Shown: positions 8,684 to 15,963 of the stretch, piece after piece | How the letters are laid out: each line of letters starts with the position of its first letter | How positions within the stretch are numbered: position 1 is the first letter of the stretch | Assembly: GCF_019655435.1 (NCBI RefSeq) | Contig: NZ_BPFH01000001.1 | Location: forward strand, 62,001-126,000 | Direction: 5' to 3' | DNA: 64,000 nt | Source of the DNA: Jannaschia pagri | GTDB taxonomy: Bacteria > Pseudomonadota > Alphaproteobacteria > Rhodobacterales > Rhodobacteraceae | Notes under the pieces: model-generated | Database searches by the model: none | Told to the model about the DNA's origin: nothing | What the model saw: only the letters and a program-made list of their open reading frames with translations | Program-made: the position numbers and the translations under genes

Positions 8684-9024
8684 ATGCATTGGGCTGACAT
8701 CCACGCTGTGCCGTTATAAACTCGGCTCGATTGGACTGGAGCGGGCGAAGTAAACTGACAAACCGGTTTTGCGCAGGCAGGACTTGCAAATGACAACAAA
8801 GGGCTATGCTTTTTTGTGCAGACGGAGACGCTCGAAAAGTGCTGAACTCACACGCACCACGGGTGATGCGACAAAACACACCAGTCCCTAAGACTGTTTC
8901 CTTTTGTTCAAATTTATCTATGTTGTTAAGTCTTTGTTAGGATGCAGTTGTTAAGTCTTTGTTAGGATGCACACGTGAGAGTGGCGGTTTAAGAGCTCCG
9001 TAACAGGCTCTGGGAGGGCTAGAC
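8684..9024. other. Intergenic region with low G+C and a tandem duplication
   Basis: About 340 bases without a supported gene. The part from roughly 8885 to 8985 is visibly A+T richer than its surroundings and ends in the duplicated 25-bp unit listed separately, some 50 bases before the GTG of the next gene. This is probably the promoter region of the gene at 9025. Confidence 0.6.
8922..8971 (+). repeat. Perfect 25-bp tandem direct repeat upstream of the gene at 9025
   Basis: Two identical, directly adjacent 25-base units, 8922-8946 and 8947-8971, each beginning GTTGTTAAGTC and ending GGATGCA. Each unit contains T-T-G-T-T-A-A and T-T-G-T-T-A-G, so it could hold a -35/-10-like element or a regulator site in duplicate. 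The repeat ends about 54 bases before the start codon. It is seen directly; its function is inferred. Confidence 0.85.
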
Positions 9025-9738
9025 GTGCCGGGCGATCGTCAATCTGAGCTGGAGATGTTTTCCATCCAGCTAGCCCGCACGTCAGATGGGCGCGCGCTGC
9101 AGCTTCTCAGCGCCGAAGTCGTGCGCCCTGGGTTTCGCCACAAACTGTCTTTCAATCGCGACAACACCATTCACGAAGTGTTGGAGCCGGAACTTGCCGC
9201 TTTCGTTCAAACGACCTTGGAAGAGGCCATCGACACCGGCCCCCGGATCCTTGCGCAGCCCGATCTAACCCTGGCCCTGCCTGGGCTGATGCTGGGGCGG
9301 CTTCGCGTTATCATCGGCGGACCGATTGGATCCAACAGGCAGGCCACGCTCCGGTTCAGGTACTTTATCGGCGGCATTCAGAACGCCTTCACCGCCCGCA
9401 CTTATTTCGACCGACCGGCCCTGGAGCATCGCGAAGAGATAGGGCTCCGCGCGCTGGAGGACGTGGCAGTGCCCCTTTTGAACATGGCCATGACGGCCCA
9501 GAGTTGGGGCACGATGCCCATGGACCCGGCGACCGGCCCCAACATGACCACGGCCCTCGCCTCGATCGAGGCCCATGCCGTGGAGTTGGAGTTCTACGCC
9601 GGTCTTCTGCGCCGCTACATCCACGAATGCGGCCCCCAGCGTCAGGCGGAACTGGGCGGGTTCGAAGACCCGGTCATGCGCATGATGCAGATGGCGGAAC
9701 CGCCGGTGCCAGCACTCCGCAAACGGAGCGAAGGGTAA
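9025..9738 (+). CDS. Hypothetical protein, mostly alpha-helical C-terminus
   Basis: A 237-residue protein (227 if the internal start is used) that I do not recognise. There is no signal peptide or membrane segment. The middle part (about residues 40-120) has alternating hydrophobic residues suggestive of beta strands, with an R-Q-A-T-L-R-F-R-Y-F segment. The C-terminal third is helical and ends in a charged tail. The GTG at 9025 has GGAGG eight bases before it; an in-frame ATG at 9055 also has GGAG close by, so either may be used. It stands alone between the CheB-CheR fusion and the convergent stator-like operon, behind the 25-bp duplication. A regulatory or cytoplasmic accessory role is only a guess. 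Confidence 0.65.
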   Translation: MPGDRQSELEMFSIQLARTSDGRALQLLSAEVVRPGFRHKLSFNRDNTIHEVLEPELAAFVQTTLEEAIDTGPRILAQPDLTLALPGLMLGRLRVIIGGPIGSNRQATLRFRYFIGGIQNAFTARTYFDRPALEHREEIGLRALEDVAVPLLNMAMTAQSWGTMPMDPATGPNMTTALASIEAHAVELEFYAGLLRRYIHECGPQRQAELGGFEDPVMRMMQMAEPPVPALRKRSEG

Positions 9739-9789
9739 ACCTGCGCCCGGGAGTGCATGATCGAGTTGGTGCTGACGAGCCAGTGCCGT

Positions 9790-11028
9790 TCAAGGCAGCG
9801 CGCCATCCACGTCGGGCCCGCGTGTATCAATGGCAAAGACGACACGGCGGGACGCAATTGGATCCTCCTGCCCCTCGGACGTGAGGACCGGCCTCGACGA
9901 CGAATAGCCCACGGCCGTCATGCGCGTGCGGGCCCAGTCCGCCACGGCATCGTCACCGGCATAGGCAAGGCACCGCTTGAAGACGGCCGCCGCGCGGGCC
10001 TGGCTGAGGTCCAGGTTGCGGTCGAAGGCCGCCCGGGGCGGCAGGGAAATCCATTCCGAGGACGCATGGCCCTCGATCCGCACCGAAGACAGGACGTCGC
10101 GACGCGCGTAGAGCGTCTCAATCCAGGGTCGGCAAAGCTGGGACAAGGCCGCGTCAAACGTCGGACGTAGGGTCGCGCTGCCCGCATCAAACAGCAGGGT
10201 ATCCCGAAAGACGATGGACCCATCCGCTTGGACCACGCCGCCCAGGCTCGCGACCAGCCCACCGGCCTGCACGCGCAGGGCCTCCGCGATGTCGTCACGG
10301 CTGGCGGCGGCGTTCAGACGCGCGCGGGTCAAGTCATCCATCTGGGCTGCCAGGGCGCGCACCTCATCGGGATGCAGCCCGGTCGCGCGATAGGCCGCCA
10401 GAAGATCGGCCATTTCTGCCGCACTGTCTGGATCGACCCCACTGGCGAGAATGTCTTCAAAGGCTGCCAGCTTGGCCAAATCACTGCGCAAGGACTCGAG
10501 CCCGGTGTCGCGCAGCAGGTCAGCGACTTCCGGGAAGTCGTCGAGCTGTGCCATCTCAGACAGAGTCGCGCGGGTCTCCGGGTCCAAGGTCACGGCGGCC
10601 TCGGCCAAGTCCCGCAACATCGCTTCATCCAGCAAACGGACACGGTCTGCGACCTCTGGCAAGGTGACTCCATCGGGTAGCTGACCAAGCAAATCCAGGG
10701 CCATGGCTGCCTCGGACGGGCTGGCGCCCTGATCGGTGAGGGTGCGAAAGGCGTCCAACTTGGCCAAGTCATTCCCCAAGAGAGTCAATTGATCCCGTCC
10801 AGCAAGGGCAGCGGCTTTCTGTTCCTCCGTGAAAGACTGCGCGAATGGCTCAGAAGCGCGAACACGCTCCTCCAGCGCGGTGATCCTTTCCCGTGCGGAG
10901 GCCATCCAAACGCCCAGGAGCATCAACAAAACGAAGGCAATCAGCATGAAGGCCTCGGCCACGGTCAATCCCATGACTGTGCCGCGCCTGTAGCCGCGCC
11001 CGCGATCCATAGCGTCGCGATGCCTCAT
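9790..11028 (-). CDS. One-TM OmpA-domain protein, MotB/ZorB-like stator subunit candidate
   Basis: A 412-residue protein with an N-terminal basic cytoplasmic stub, one transmembrane helix (about 21-42), a long helical periplasmic region, and a C-terminal OmpA-like peptidoglycan-binding domain (about 270-405; I-E-G-H-A-S-S near 318, L-S-Q-A-R-A-A-A-V near 341, S-R-R-V-V-F near 393). This is the architecture of MotB and ZorB. The family's membrane aspartate is absent; a glutamate, E25, sits at the cytoplasmic end of the helix and may carry the proton. The periplasmic region holds an internal duplication: residues 87-114 and 183-210 both start D-L-A-K-L-x-A-F and end in D-L-L. Its ATG overlaps the stop of the MotA/TolQ-like gene, so the two are translated together. 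It is the last gene of the operon. Confidence 0.85.
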   Translation of the reverse strand: MRHRDAMDRGRGYRRGTVMGLTVAEAFMLIAFVLLMLLGVWMASARERITALEERVRASEPFAQSFTEEQKAAALAGRDQLTLLGNDLAKLDAFRTLTDQGASPSEAAMALDLLGQLPDGVTLPEVADRVRLLDEAMLRDLAEAAVTLDPETRATLSEMAQLDDFPEVADLLRDTGLESLRSDLAKLAAFEDILASGVDPDSAAEMADLLAAYRATGLHPDEVRALAAQMDDLTRARLNAAASRDDIAEALRVQAGGLVASLGGVVQADGSIVFRDTLLFDAGSATLRPTFDAALSQLCRPWIETLYARRDVLSSVRIEGHASSEWISLPPRAAFDRNLDLSQARAAAVFKRCLAYAGDDAVADWARTRMTAVGYSSSRPVLTSEGQEDPIASRRVVFAIDTRGPDVDGALP

Positions 11029-12014
11029 CCGTCATCCGCCCGGACCTGTGGCGCGTCATTGGCGGCCTTGGTGAGGGTTAGTGCGGCGCGGATCTCCGCC
11101 CGGATTTCCGCCCGATGGGCGCGCAACTCACCCAAGGCAGCCTGACCAATCGCTGCTGTGCTGGCCGCCAGGGTCGCCGAGGACCGGTTCGCAGCGGCTT
11201 CGAACCGGGCGATCACAGCCTCCAACCGCGCTTCGGCTGCTGCGGCCGCCCGGGCCGAAGCGTCCTCCATCCGCGCCTCAAAGGCCTGCCCGGCTTGATC
11301 CTGTCGGTCGGCAAGCGTTGCGAGACGGCCCGATGCGGCGGCCACAGTCCCCTCGGCCCGCGTGGCCAGCACATCGTTCATGGCGGCGGCGCGGTCGGCA
11401 AACCGATCCATGGCGGCCTCGAAACTGGCCATCATGCGATCCGTCGCTTCTTTGCTGCGGGCCATATCTTGCTCTGCCAGCTCCTTGTGATGCTGCGCCA
11501 AGGTTTGCCGGATCTCGACGCCCAGGAACCGTGTGCCTCGGATCACTTCGGCAAGTTCGGATCGAAACGCGGACATGCCCTCGGCCAAGGCAAGCTGGGC
11601 CTCCCGCTCCCGCGCCACGAGGTCGATACGGAACTGCATCAGAAACACCCGGACCGCGACACCCACCACGGTGGAGGTCAGCGCCACCCCAAAGCCAGAG
11701 ACGACCTCGGCGATGAACGCGGCCTCTGCCTCGACCGCCCCCAAGGCCCAGAGCGTATAGGCCAGCGAACACAGCGTCAGGACGAACCCAAGGTAATAGG
11801 CATTGTCCCCAATCTGCTCCGGCTCCAACCGGGCCGACCGCAGAAACCAGGTCAGCCCCGCATAGGCCACGATGACCCCACCCGCATAGAGAGCAGGCGC
11901 CCACTGCGGCATCTCCGCCAGTTTGAGCGCCACGACGCCCAGCGCCCCCGCAAAGAACGCCAGCGCCAGCAGCCACCGGTCCAAACCAAAACTGTCCAGC
12001 GTGCGGCGGGCCAT
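11025..12014 (-). CDS. Four-TM MotA/TolQ/ZorA-like proton-channel protein with long helical tail
   Basis: A 329-residue protein with four predicted membrane helices (about 13-31, 38-58, 72-92 and 103-126) and then about 200 residues of alanine- and charge-rich helix that should form a long cytoplasmic coiled coil. The fourth helix contains G-F-G-V-A-L-T-S-T-V-V-G, resembling the small-residue/threonine-rich helix of MotA, TolQ, ExbB and ZorA. A short 4-TM core plus a long tail is the layout described for ZorA of the Zorya anti-phage system; MotA and TolQ lack such a tail. Two bases separate it from the upstream VWA-like gene and its stop overlaps the OmpA-type gene. I infer an ion-driven rotary complex with the latter. 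Homology is judged by pattern only. Confidence 0.75.
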   Translation of the reverse strand: MARRTLDSFGLDRWLLALAFFAGALGVVALKLAEMPQWAPALYAGGVIVAYAGLTWFLRSARLEPEQIGDNAYYLGFVLTLCSLAYTLWALGAVEAEAAFIAEVVSGFGVALTSTVVGVAVRVFLMQFRIDLVAREREAQLALAEGMSAFRSELAEVIRGTRFLGVEIRQTLAQHHKELAEQDMARSKEATDRMMASFEAAMDRFADRAAAMNDVLATRAEGTVAAASGRLATLADRQDQAGQAFEARMEDASARAAAAAEARLEAVIARFEAAANRSSATLAASTAAIGQAALGELRAHRAEIRAEIRAALTLTKAANDAPQVRADDG

Positions 12015-12016
12015 GG

Positions 12017-12817
12017 CTAGAGATCCCCCAGAACGCTGGGCGAGACGCGCGCGGCGCCCTGGGCATCCAGGTAGCGCACCCAGAAGTCATCCACCGCCGC
12101 CTGGGGCGCCGCAGGGCGCGGCAAGCGCAGAATCCGCACCTCTGCGCCAGATAGGTTTCGCGCCAAGCGATCAACTGCACCGGACGCGCGAAAGCTGGTC
12201 CAGTCACCGCCCCGGTAAAAGCTGAACACCTCGGAATGCTGGACCAAATCCGTGACCAGGATCACCTCGCGGCGCGTGTCGGCTCCGGCCTCCGTAAAGC
12301 CGGGGATCGCGGCCAGGAAGCGTTGGAGCGTCTCGATGATCGGGCTGCTATCGGCCTGGGGCACCGCCAGCAGACTGTCCAACGTCTCGGTCACCGGGCG
12401 CAGGAAGGCTGTCTCATAGCGCTCCGCCACGAGGCGGGGGTTGGCGGTCAGGGCCGAGGCATCGCGGGGCGGCTTGCACAGGCTGCGCACGGCGCCCCCC
12501 GCATCCGCCCGCACGGTGGCAAAGCTGATGCGGGTAAAGTCAGGCGCCGCCTCGATCAGGGCGCCAACCCTGTTCCGGGCCAGTTGCAACTGCGTCGCGG
12601 ACACCGGGTCCGTTGTGTCGAGCAAGATCGCCAAGTGACCCCGCGGTCCGTCTTCCGGGCAAAGGCTGGCCGCGTCGATGCCCGGCTTGTTGCTTTCCGT
12701 GAACACAAGCCACCCGATCACGCCGAAGGCGGCCAGGGCCGCGACGATCAACGCCGCACCGAGCAGGGTCGCGCCGAGCCCCCCGCCACGCCGCCGATTG
12801 CGTCTGCGCCGCGCCAC
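12017..12817 (-). CDS. Membrane-anchored VWA-like domain protein
   Basis: A 266-residue protein with an arginine-rich N-terminus, one membrane helix (about 15-39) and a large soluble domain that looks like a von Willebrand factor A fold. The predicted first strand H-L-A-I-L-L-D is followed by T-T-D-P, where a canonical metal site would read D-x-S-x-S. T163 and D190 (V-I-L-V-T-D) occupy positions where the other metal ligands would lie. The site is therefore atypical and may not bind metal in the classical way. The start is taken as the GTG at 12817, one base after the stop of the upstream gene; longer ATG-initiated forms would run deep into that gene. With the basic end inside, the VWA domain would be periplasmic. 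It may regulate or cap the stator pair encoded downstream. Confidence 0.68.
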   Translation of the reverse strand: MARRRRNRRRGGGLGATLLGAALIVAALAAFGVIGWLVFTESNKPGIDAASLCPEDGPRGHLAILLDTTDPVSATQLQLARNRVGALIEAAPDFTRISFATVRADAGGAVRSLCKPPRDASALTANPRLVAERYETAFLRPVTETLDSLLAVPQADSSPIIETLQRFLAAIPGFTEAGADTRREVILVTDLVQHSEVFSFYRGGDWTSFRASGAVDRLARNLSGAEVRILRLPRPAAPQAAVDDFWVRYLDAQGAARVSPSVLGDL

Positions 12818-12818
12818 C

Positions 12819-14231
12819 TCAGGCCGCCTCTGCCACGACACGTGGGCGCGGGGCCATGTCGCCTGCCTTGATCTCTCGGACCGTGGGATAGGCATCCAAG
12901 GCATGTTCCCGCGCGGCCAGCAAAGCCGCGACACCGTCCCGCACGACAGTATCGATGCGCGCGATTTCCGCCTGGGCTTGCTCCCGGTCGCCATCGGGTG
13001 GTGCCGGTGGCGCATAGGGTGGAAAGGCAAACGGCGTGTTGAAATACGCGGGGCCGTCGTCGTCCCGCACCCTCAGGTTCGCATCCCGGTAAAGCCGGAT
13101 CAGACGGTTCGCCGCCTCATCGCAGGTTTCCAAGAATGTCTCCAAGGTCCGCGTCAAGGTGCCCCGCTGATGCACGGCGTCCACTGCGGCCTTGAGGTCC
13201 GTCCGCCTGGCCTGGGCCTCCTGTTCCAGCTTATCGCGCGCCTCGGCAAAGGCGTCCTCCAGGGCGTCTTGGGCATCCCCATAGGCCTCCGCGTAATCGT
13301 CGATGGCATCCTCCCAGGCGTCATAGATCGCGTTGTAGCCGGGCGTCGGGTCGCCTTGGGTCAATCCCTTCCAGAAGGCGGTCAAACTGACCAACAGGCC
13401 AAAGCCCACAACAAGCCAAGAGGCGAAGGAGCGTAACGACACAGGCCCCGCCACCAACCGCTCCACCGAGGCGATGAGCGCGGCATCCCAGGCGAGTGTC
13501 TCCAATGCGTCCCGGAAATGGGCCACGGCCAAGTTGAGCGTCGCGGCCAGCGCAAGAAAGACCACCAGACAGAACAGCCCCCAGACCTTCCAGGTGGGAC
13601 TGCGCAGGTTCACGTATCGGACCTGTCCGCCCAAGCCATAGCTGAACGCCACATTCACGACGGCAATCACCGAAGCGATGGCAATGCCGCCCACGTAGCC
13701 CAAGGCATTCTGTTCGGCAAAGAAGTAGCCATTGAGCACCACCTCGCAGAGACCCACCACGAGGATCAAACCAAAGGCCAAGAAGCCGTTCTGCCGGGCC
13801 TTCGGTGGACCGGCGAGGCCCTGGCGATCCTGGAAATCCCGCAACTTCCGCTCCAACCCACCGACACGGGTGCGCGCGTTCTCCAAGCGGTTCTCTTCGT
13901 CCAAGGTCAGGTTGCGGATGGAATTGCGTGCCTCCCCCACCATCAACTCGACCCGTTCGCGGGCAGATCCAGCCTCGGCAATGCGGGCGGCATAGGCTTG
14001 CTGTTCCATCTCGTATTGCGACAGGGCGCGACGGCGCAGGGCGCGGACGGCATCGGCCGCCTCTAGCTCCGCCGCCGATAACGTGGCCGCCGTCACCGGT
14101 GGAACCGCTGCGCGGGCATCCGCCTCACCACGTTTCTCAAGACGCAAATCGGCTGCCAATCCGTCGACCATGATCTCGGGAAAGGTCTGCAGGTCCGGGT
14201 TGAACCGGTTTGCCTTTGGTTTTCCGAACAT
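12819..14231 (-). CDS. Four-TM protein with flanking coiled coils, first gene of the stator-like operon
   Basis: A 470-residue integral membrane protein that I do not recognise. Residues 50-140 are highly charged helix, likely coiled coil. Four membrane helices follow (about 150-171, 178-200, 214-239 and 268-288), then a second long acidic helical region (about 300-385) and a proline-rich segment (400-415) before a final helix. The ATG at 14231 has AGGGGA six to seven bases upstream; an in-frame ATG at 14297 lacks this. It opens a four-gene minus-strand operon in which every junction is an overlap or a gap of one to two bases, so its product probably works with the VWA-like, MotA/ZorA-like and OmpA-domain proteins. 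It is neither ZorC nor ZorD by any feature visible. Confidence 0.7.
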   Translation of the reverse strand: MFGKPKANRFNPDLQTFPEIMVDGLAADLRLEKRGEADARAAVPPVTAATLSAAELEAADAVRALRRRALSQYEMEQQAYAARIAEAGSARERVELMVGEARNSIRNLTLDEENRLENARTRVGGLERKLRDFQDRQGLAGPPKARQNGFLAFGLILVVGLCEVVLNGYFFAEQNALGYVGGIAIASVIAVVNVAFSYGLGGQVRYVNLRSPTWKVWGLFCLVVFLALAATLNLAVAHFRDALETLAWDAALIASVERLVAGPVSLRSFASWLVVGFGLLVSLTAFWKGLTQGDPTPGYNAIYDAWEDAIDDYAEAYGDAQDALEDAFAEARDKLEQEAQARRTDLKAAVDAVHQRGTLTRTLETFLETCDEAANRLIRLYRDANLRVRDDDGPAYFNTPFAFPPYAPPAPPDGDREQAQAEIARIDTVVRDGVAALLAAREHALDAYPTVREIKAGDMAPRPRVVAEAA

Positions 14232-14357
14232 CGCAGGTCCCCTGGGCCAGTGCCGACCAGTTTGAGATAAAGTGGCCGCTTCCATGGCAAAGTTCAAATG
14301 GCGAGCGCGCGATTCCGGCCTTGCAGGTGAACCAAGGCGTCCCCATTAGGGAAACAG

Positions 14358-15068
14358 ATGCAGACGCGACGCATAGCTCCCTGGCAGATATGGATCTGGC
14401 CGCTTGTCCTTGTGGCCCTCGCCTTTGGCGGCTGGTTGCTGCCGTGGCAAGACTGGGTCCCGCCACTGCGGCTGTGGGTCGACGATCATGCGATGACGGG
14501 CTGGCTGGCCTTTATCGGGGTCTACATCGTCGTGGTGATGCTGCCCCTGCCTGCGGCGGCCATGTCGATCTTTGGTGGGCTTGCCTTTGGGTGGTGGGGA
14601 TTTCCCCTCTCCATGGTGGGCAGCATCCTGGGCGCGGTGTTCCCCTATCTGATCGGTCGGCGCCTGCTGCGCGCGCCGTTGCTGCGGCGGTTCGACGGGC
14701 CCAAGGTCGCCGCAGCGGACCGGGCCATCGCGCAGAATGCAGTTCTGTTCATCATTCTGCTGCGCCTGACGCCGATCTTGCCGTTCACGGTGCAGAACTG
14801 GTTGCTCGGCGTCACATCCGTGCGCTTCTGGCCCTATGTCTGGGCATCGACGGTCGGGCTTGCCCCCGGAACCTTGGCCATGGTCTGGATCGGCGAAATG
14901 GGCGGCCTTGCCTCTGCCGAGGTTCAGGGCCTGCGGTTTTGGGGCATTGGCGCGGGCCTCGCCATCTTTGGCGCTCTCATCATCTGGATGGGCCGTGTCG
15001 CCACCCAGGAACTCCGCCGCGCCGGCGTGGTCGAGGACAGCCCCGGAGGACCGTCGTCTATCGATTAA
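14358..15068 (+). CDS. TVP38/TMEM64 (VTT domain) family membrane protein
   Basis: A 236-residue membrane protein with about six hydrophobic segments. It has the VTT/SNARE-associated features: a re-entrant region V-V-M-L-P-L-P-A-A-A-M-S-I-F-G-G near residue 60 and, about 60 residues later, L-R-L-T-P-I-L-P-F-T-V-Q-N near 137. Family members are implicated in lipid scrambling or undecaprenyl-phosphate and membrane homeostasis; which applies here cannot be told. The ATG at 14358 follows AGGGAAACAG. It diverges from the four-gene stator-like operon with about 125 bases between them and converges on the small basic protein at 15058-15183. Confidence 0.85.
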   Translation: MQTRRIAPWQIWIWPLVLVALAFGGWLLPWQDWVPPLRLWVDDHAMTGWLAFIGVYIVVVMLPLPAAAMSIFGGLAFGWWGFPLSMVGSILGAVFPYLIGRRLLRAPLLRRFDGPKVAAADRAIAQNAVLFIILLRLTPILPFTVQNWLLGVTSVRFWPYVWASTVGLAPGTLAMVWIGEMGGLASAEVQGLRFWGIGAGLAIFGALIIWMGRVATQELRRAGVVEDSPGGPSSID

Positions 15069-15183
15069 GACGTCGCGCGATGCGGACCGCGCGCTGGACC
15101 GTCCGTGCGTTTCGCGCCGACCGTTGGCCAAGCAACCGCCCGACAAAGCGCCAAGCAAAGCGTCTGATGATGAACTTTAGCAT
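15058..15183 (-). CDS. Small strongly basic protein
   Basis: A 41-residue open frame beginning MLKFIIRRFAWRF and rich in arginine, with an amphipathic helical pattern. The reason to call it is a strong AGGAG about five bases before the ATG at 15183; the frame is open further upstream but has no start with such a site. Its end overlaps the last eleven bases of the convergent VTT-family gene. It lies just downstream of scpB on the same strand and could share its transcript. Function unknown; it could be membrane-surface or nucleic-acid associated. It may also be a chance frame. Confidence 0.5.
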   Translation of the reverse strand: MLKFIIRRFAWRFVGRLLGQRSARNARTVQRAVRIARRLNR

Positions 15184-15306
15184 GCGACTCCTCCGTCGGT
15201 TTGGCCTACCTCGAATGACAAATAGCAATGCAACATCGCCTGAGGGTATTCGCGCGCGGCTTTGTCGCGGGCGACGCAGGACAAACATCCGTGGAGCGGC
15301 GCGCGC

Positions 15307-15963
15307 CTAGACCGGCGGCTCCTCGGGTGGGCTTGGCACAAAGAGATCATCCTGCGCGTCGCCCTCGGGCTCTGGCAGTGCATCGGGCGAGGGCGTGCTC
15401 TCCAGCAAACCGGCGGCCCGCAATTCCTTGAGCCCGGGCAAATCGCGCGGCGTTTCCAGGCCGAAATGGTCCAAGAACGCGCGGGTCACAACAAAGGTGA
15501 CAGGCCGCCCCGGCGTCTGCTTCCGCTTGCCGAGCTTAATCCAGTCCAGCTCCAGCAGCTGTTCGACCGTCCCCTTTGAAACCGAGACCCCCCGGATTTC
15601 TTCGATCTCAGCCCGCGTCACGGGCTGGTGGTAGGCGATAATGGCCAGTGTTTCGATGGCGGCCCGGCTCAGCTTACGGGTTTCGACCGTCTCGCGCGTC
15701 ATGAGAAACGCCAAGTCCGAGGCCGTGCGAAAGGCCCAGGCATCGCCAACCCGGATCAGCCGCACGCCGCGCCCCTCGTACCGCTTGGCCAAGTGCGAGA
15801 GAGCCGCTGGCGCGTCGCACCCATGGGGCAGACGCGCATGCAAATCCGCCACGGTCACGGGCGCGGCCGAAGCGAAGAGGATCGCCTCCACCATCCGCTC
15901 CTGCTCTGCCAGGGGGGGCGCCTGAAACAGGCTTTCTGGCGTTTGCGCGTCGTCGTCGCTCAC
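15307..15963 (-). CDS. scpB: Segregation and condensation protein B
   Basis: A 218-residue ScpB, the winged-helix dimer that with ScpA and Smc forms the bacterial condensin and organises replicated chromosomes. The two winged-helix domains are recognisable: the first ends around R-L-I-R-V-G-D-A-W-A-F-R-T, and the second contains S-R-A-A-I-E-T-L-A-I-I-A-Y-H-Q-P-V-T-R-A, the family signature. A proline- and acid-rich tail follows, as is common in alphaproteobacteria. The ATG overlaps the end of scpA by four bases. It is the last recognisable gene of the argS-SPOR-nagZ-scpA-scpB set. In many Rhodobacterales I would expect tatABC next; it is not present here. Confidence 0.95.
   Translation of the reverse strand: MSDDDAQTPESLFQAPPLAEQERMVEAILFASAAPVTVADLHARLPHGCDAPAALSHLAKRYEGRGVRLIRVGDAWAFRTASDLAFLMTRETVETRKLSRAAIETLAIIAYHQPVTRAEIEEIRGVSVSKGTVEQLLELDWIKLGKRKQTPGRPVTFVVTRAFLDHFGLETPRDLPGLKELRAAGLLESTPSPDALPEPEGDAQDDLFVPSPPEEPPV

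Noticed and set aside
9790-14231. A complete Zorya anti-phage system
   Set aside because: No helicase/nuclease ZorD, no ZorC and no HNH ZorE could be recognised; only the stator-like pair resembles Zorya, so the name is not applied.
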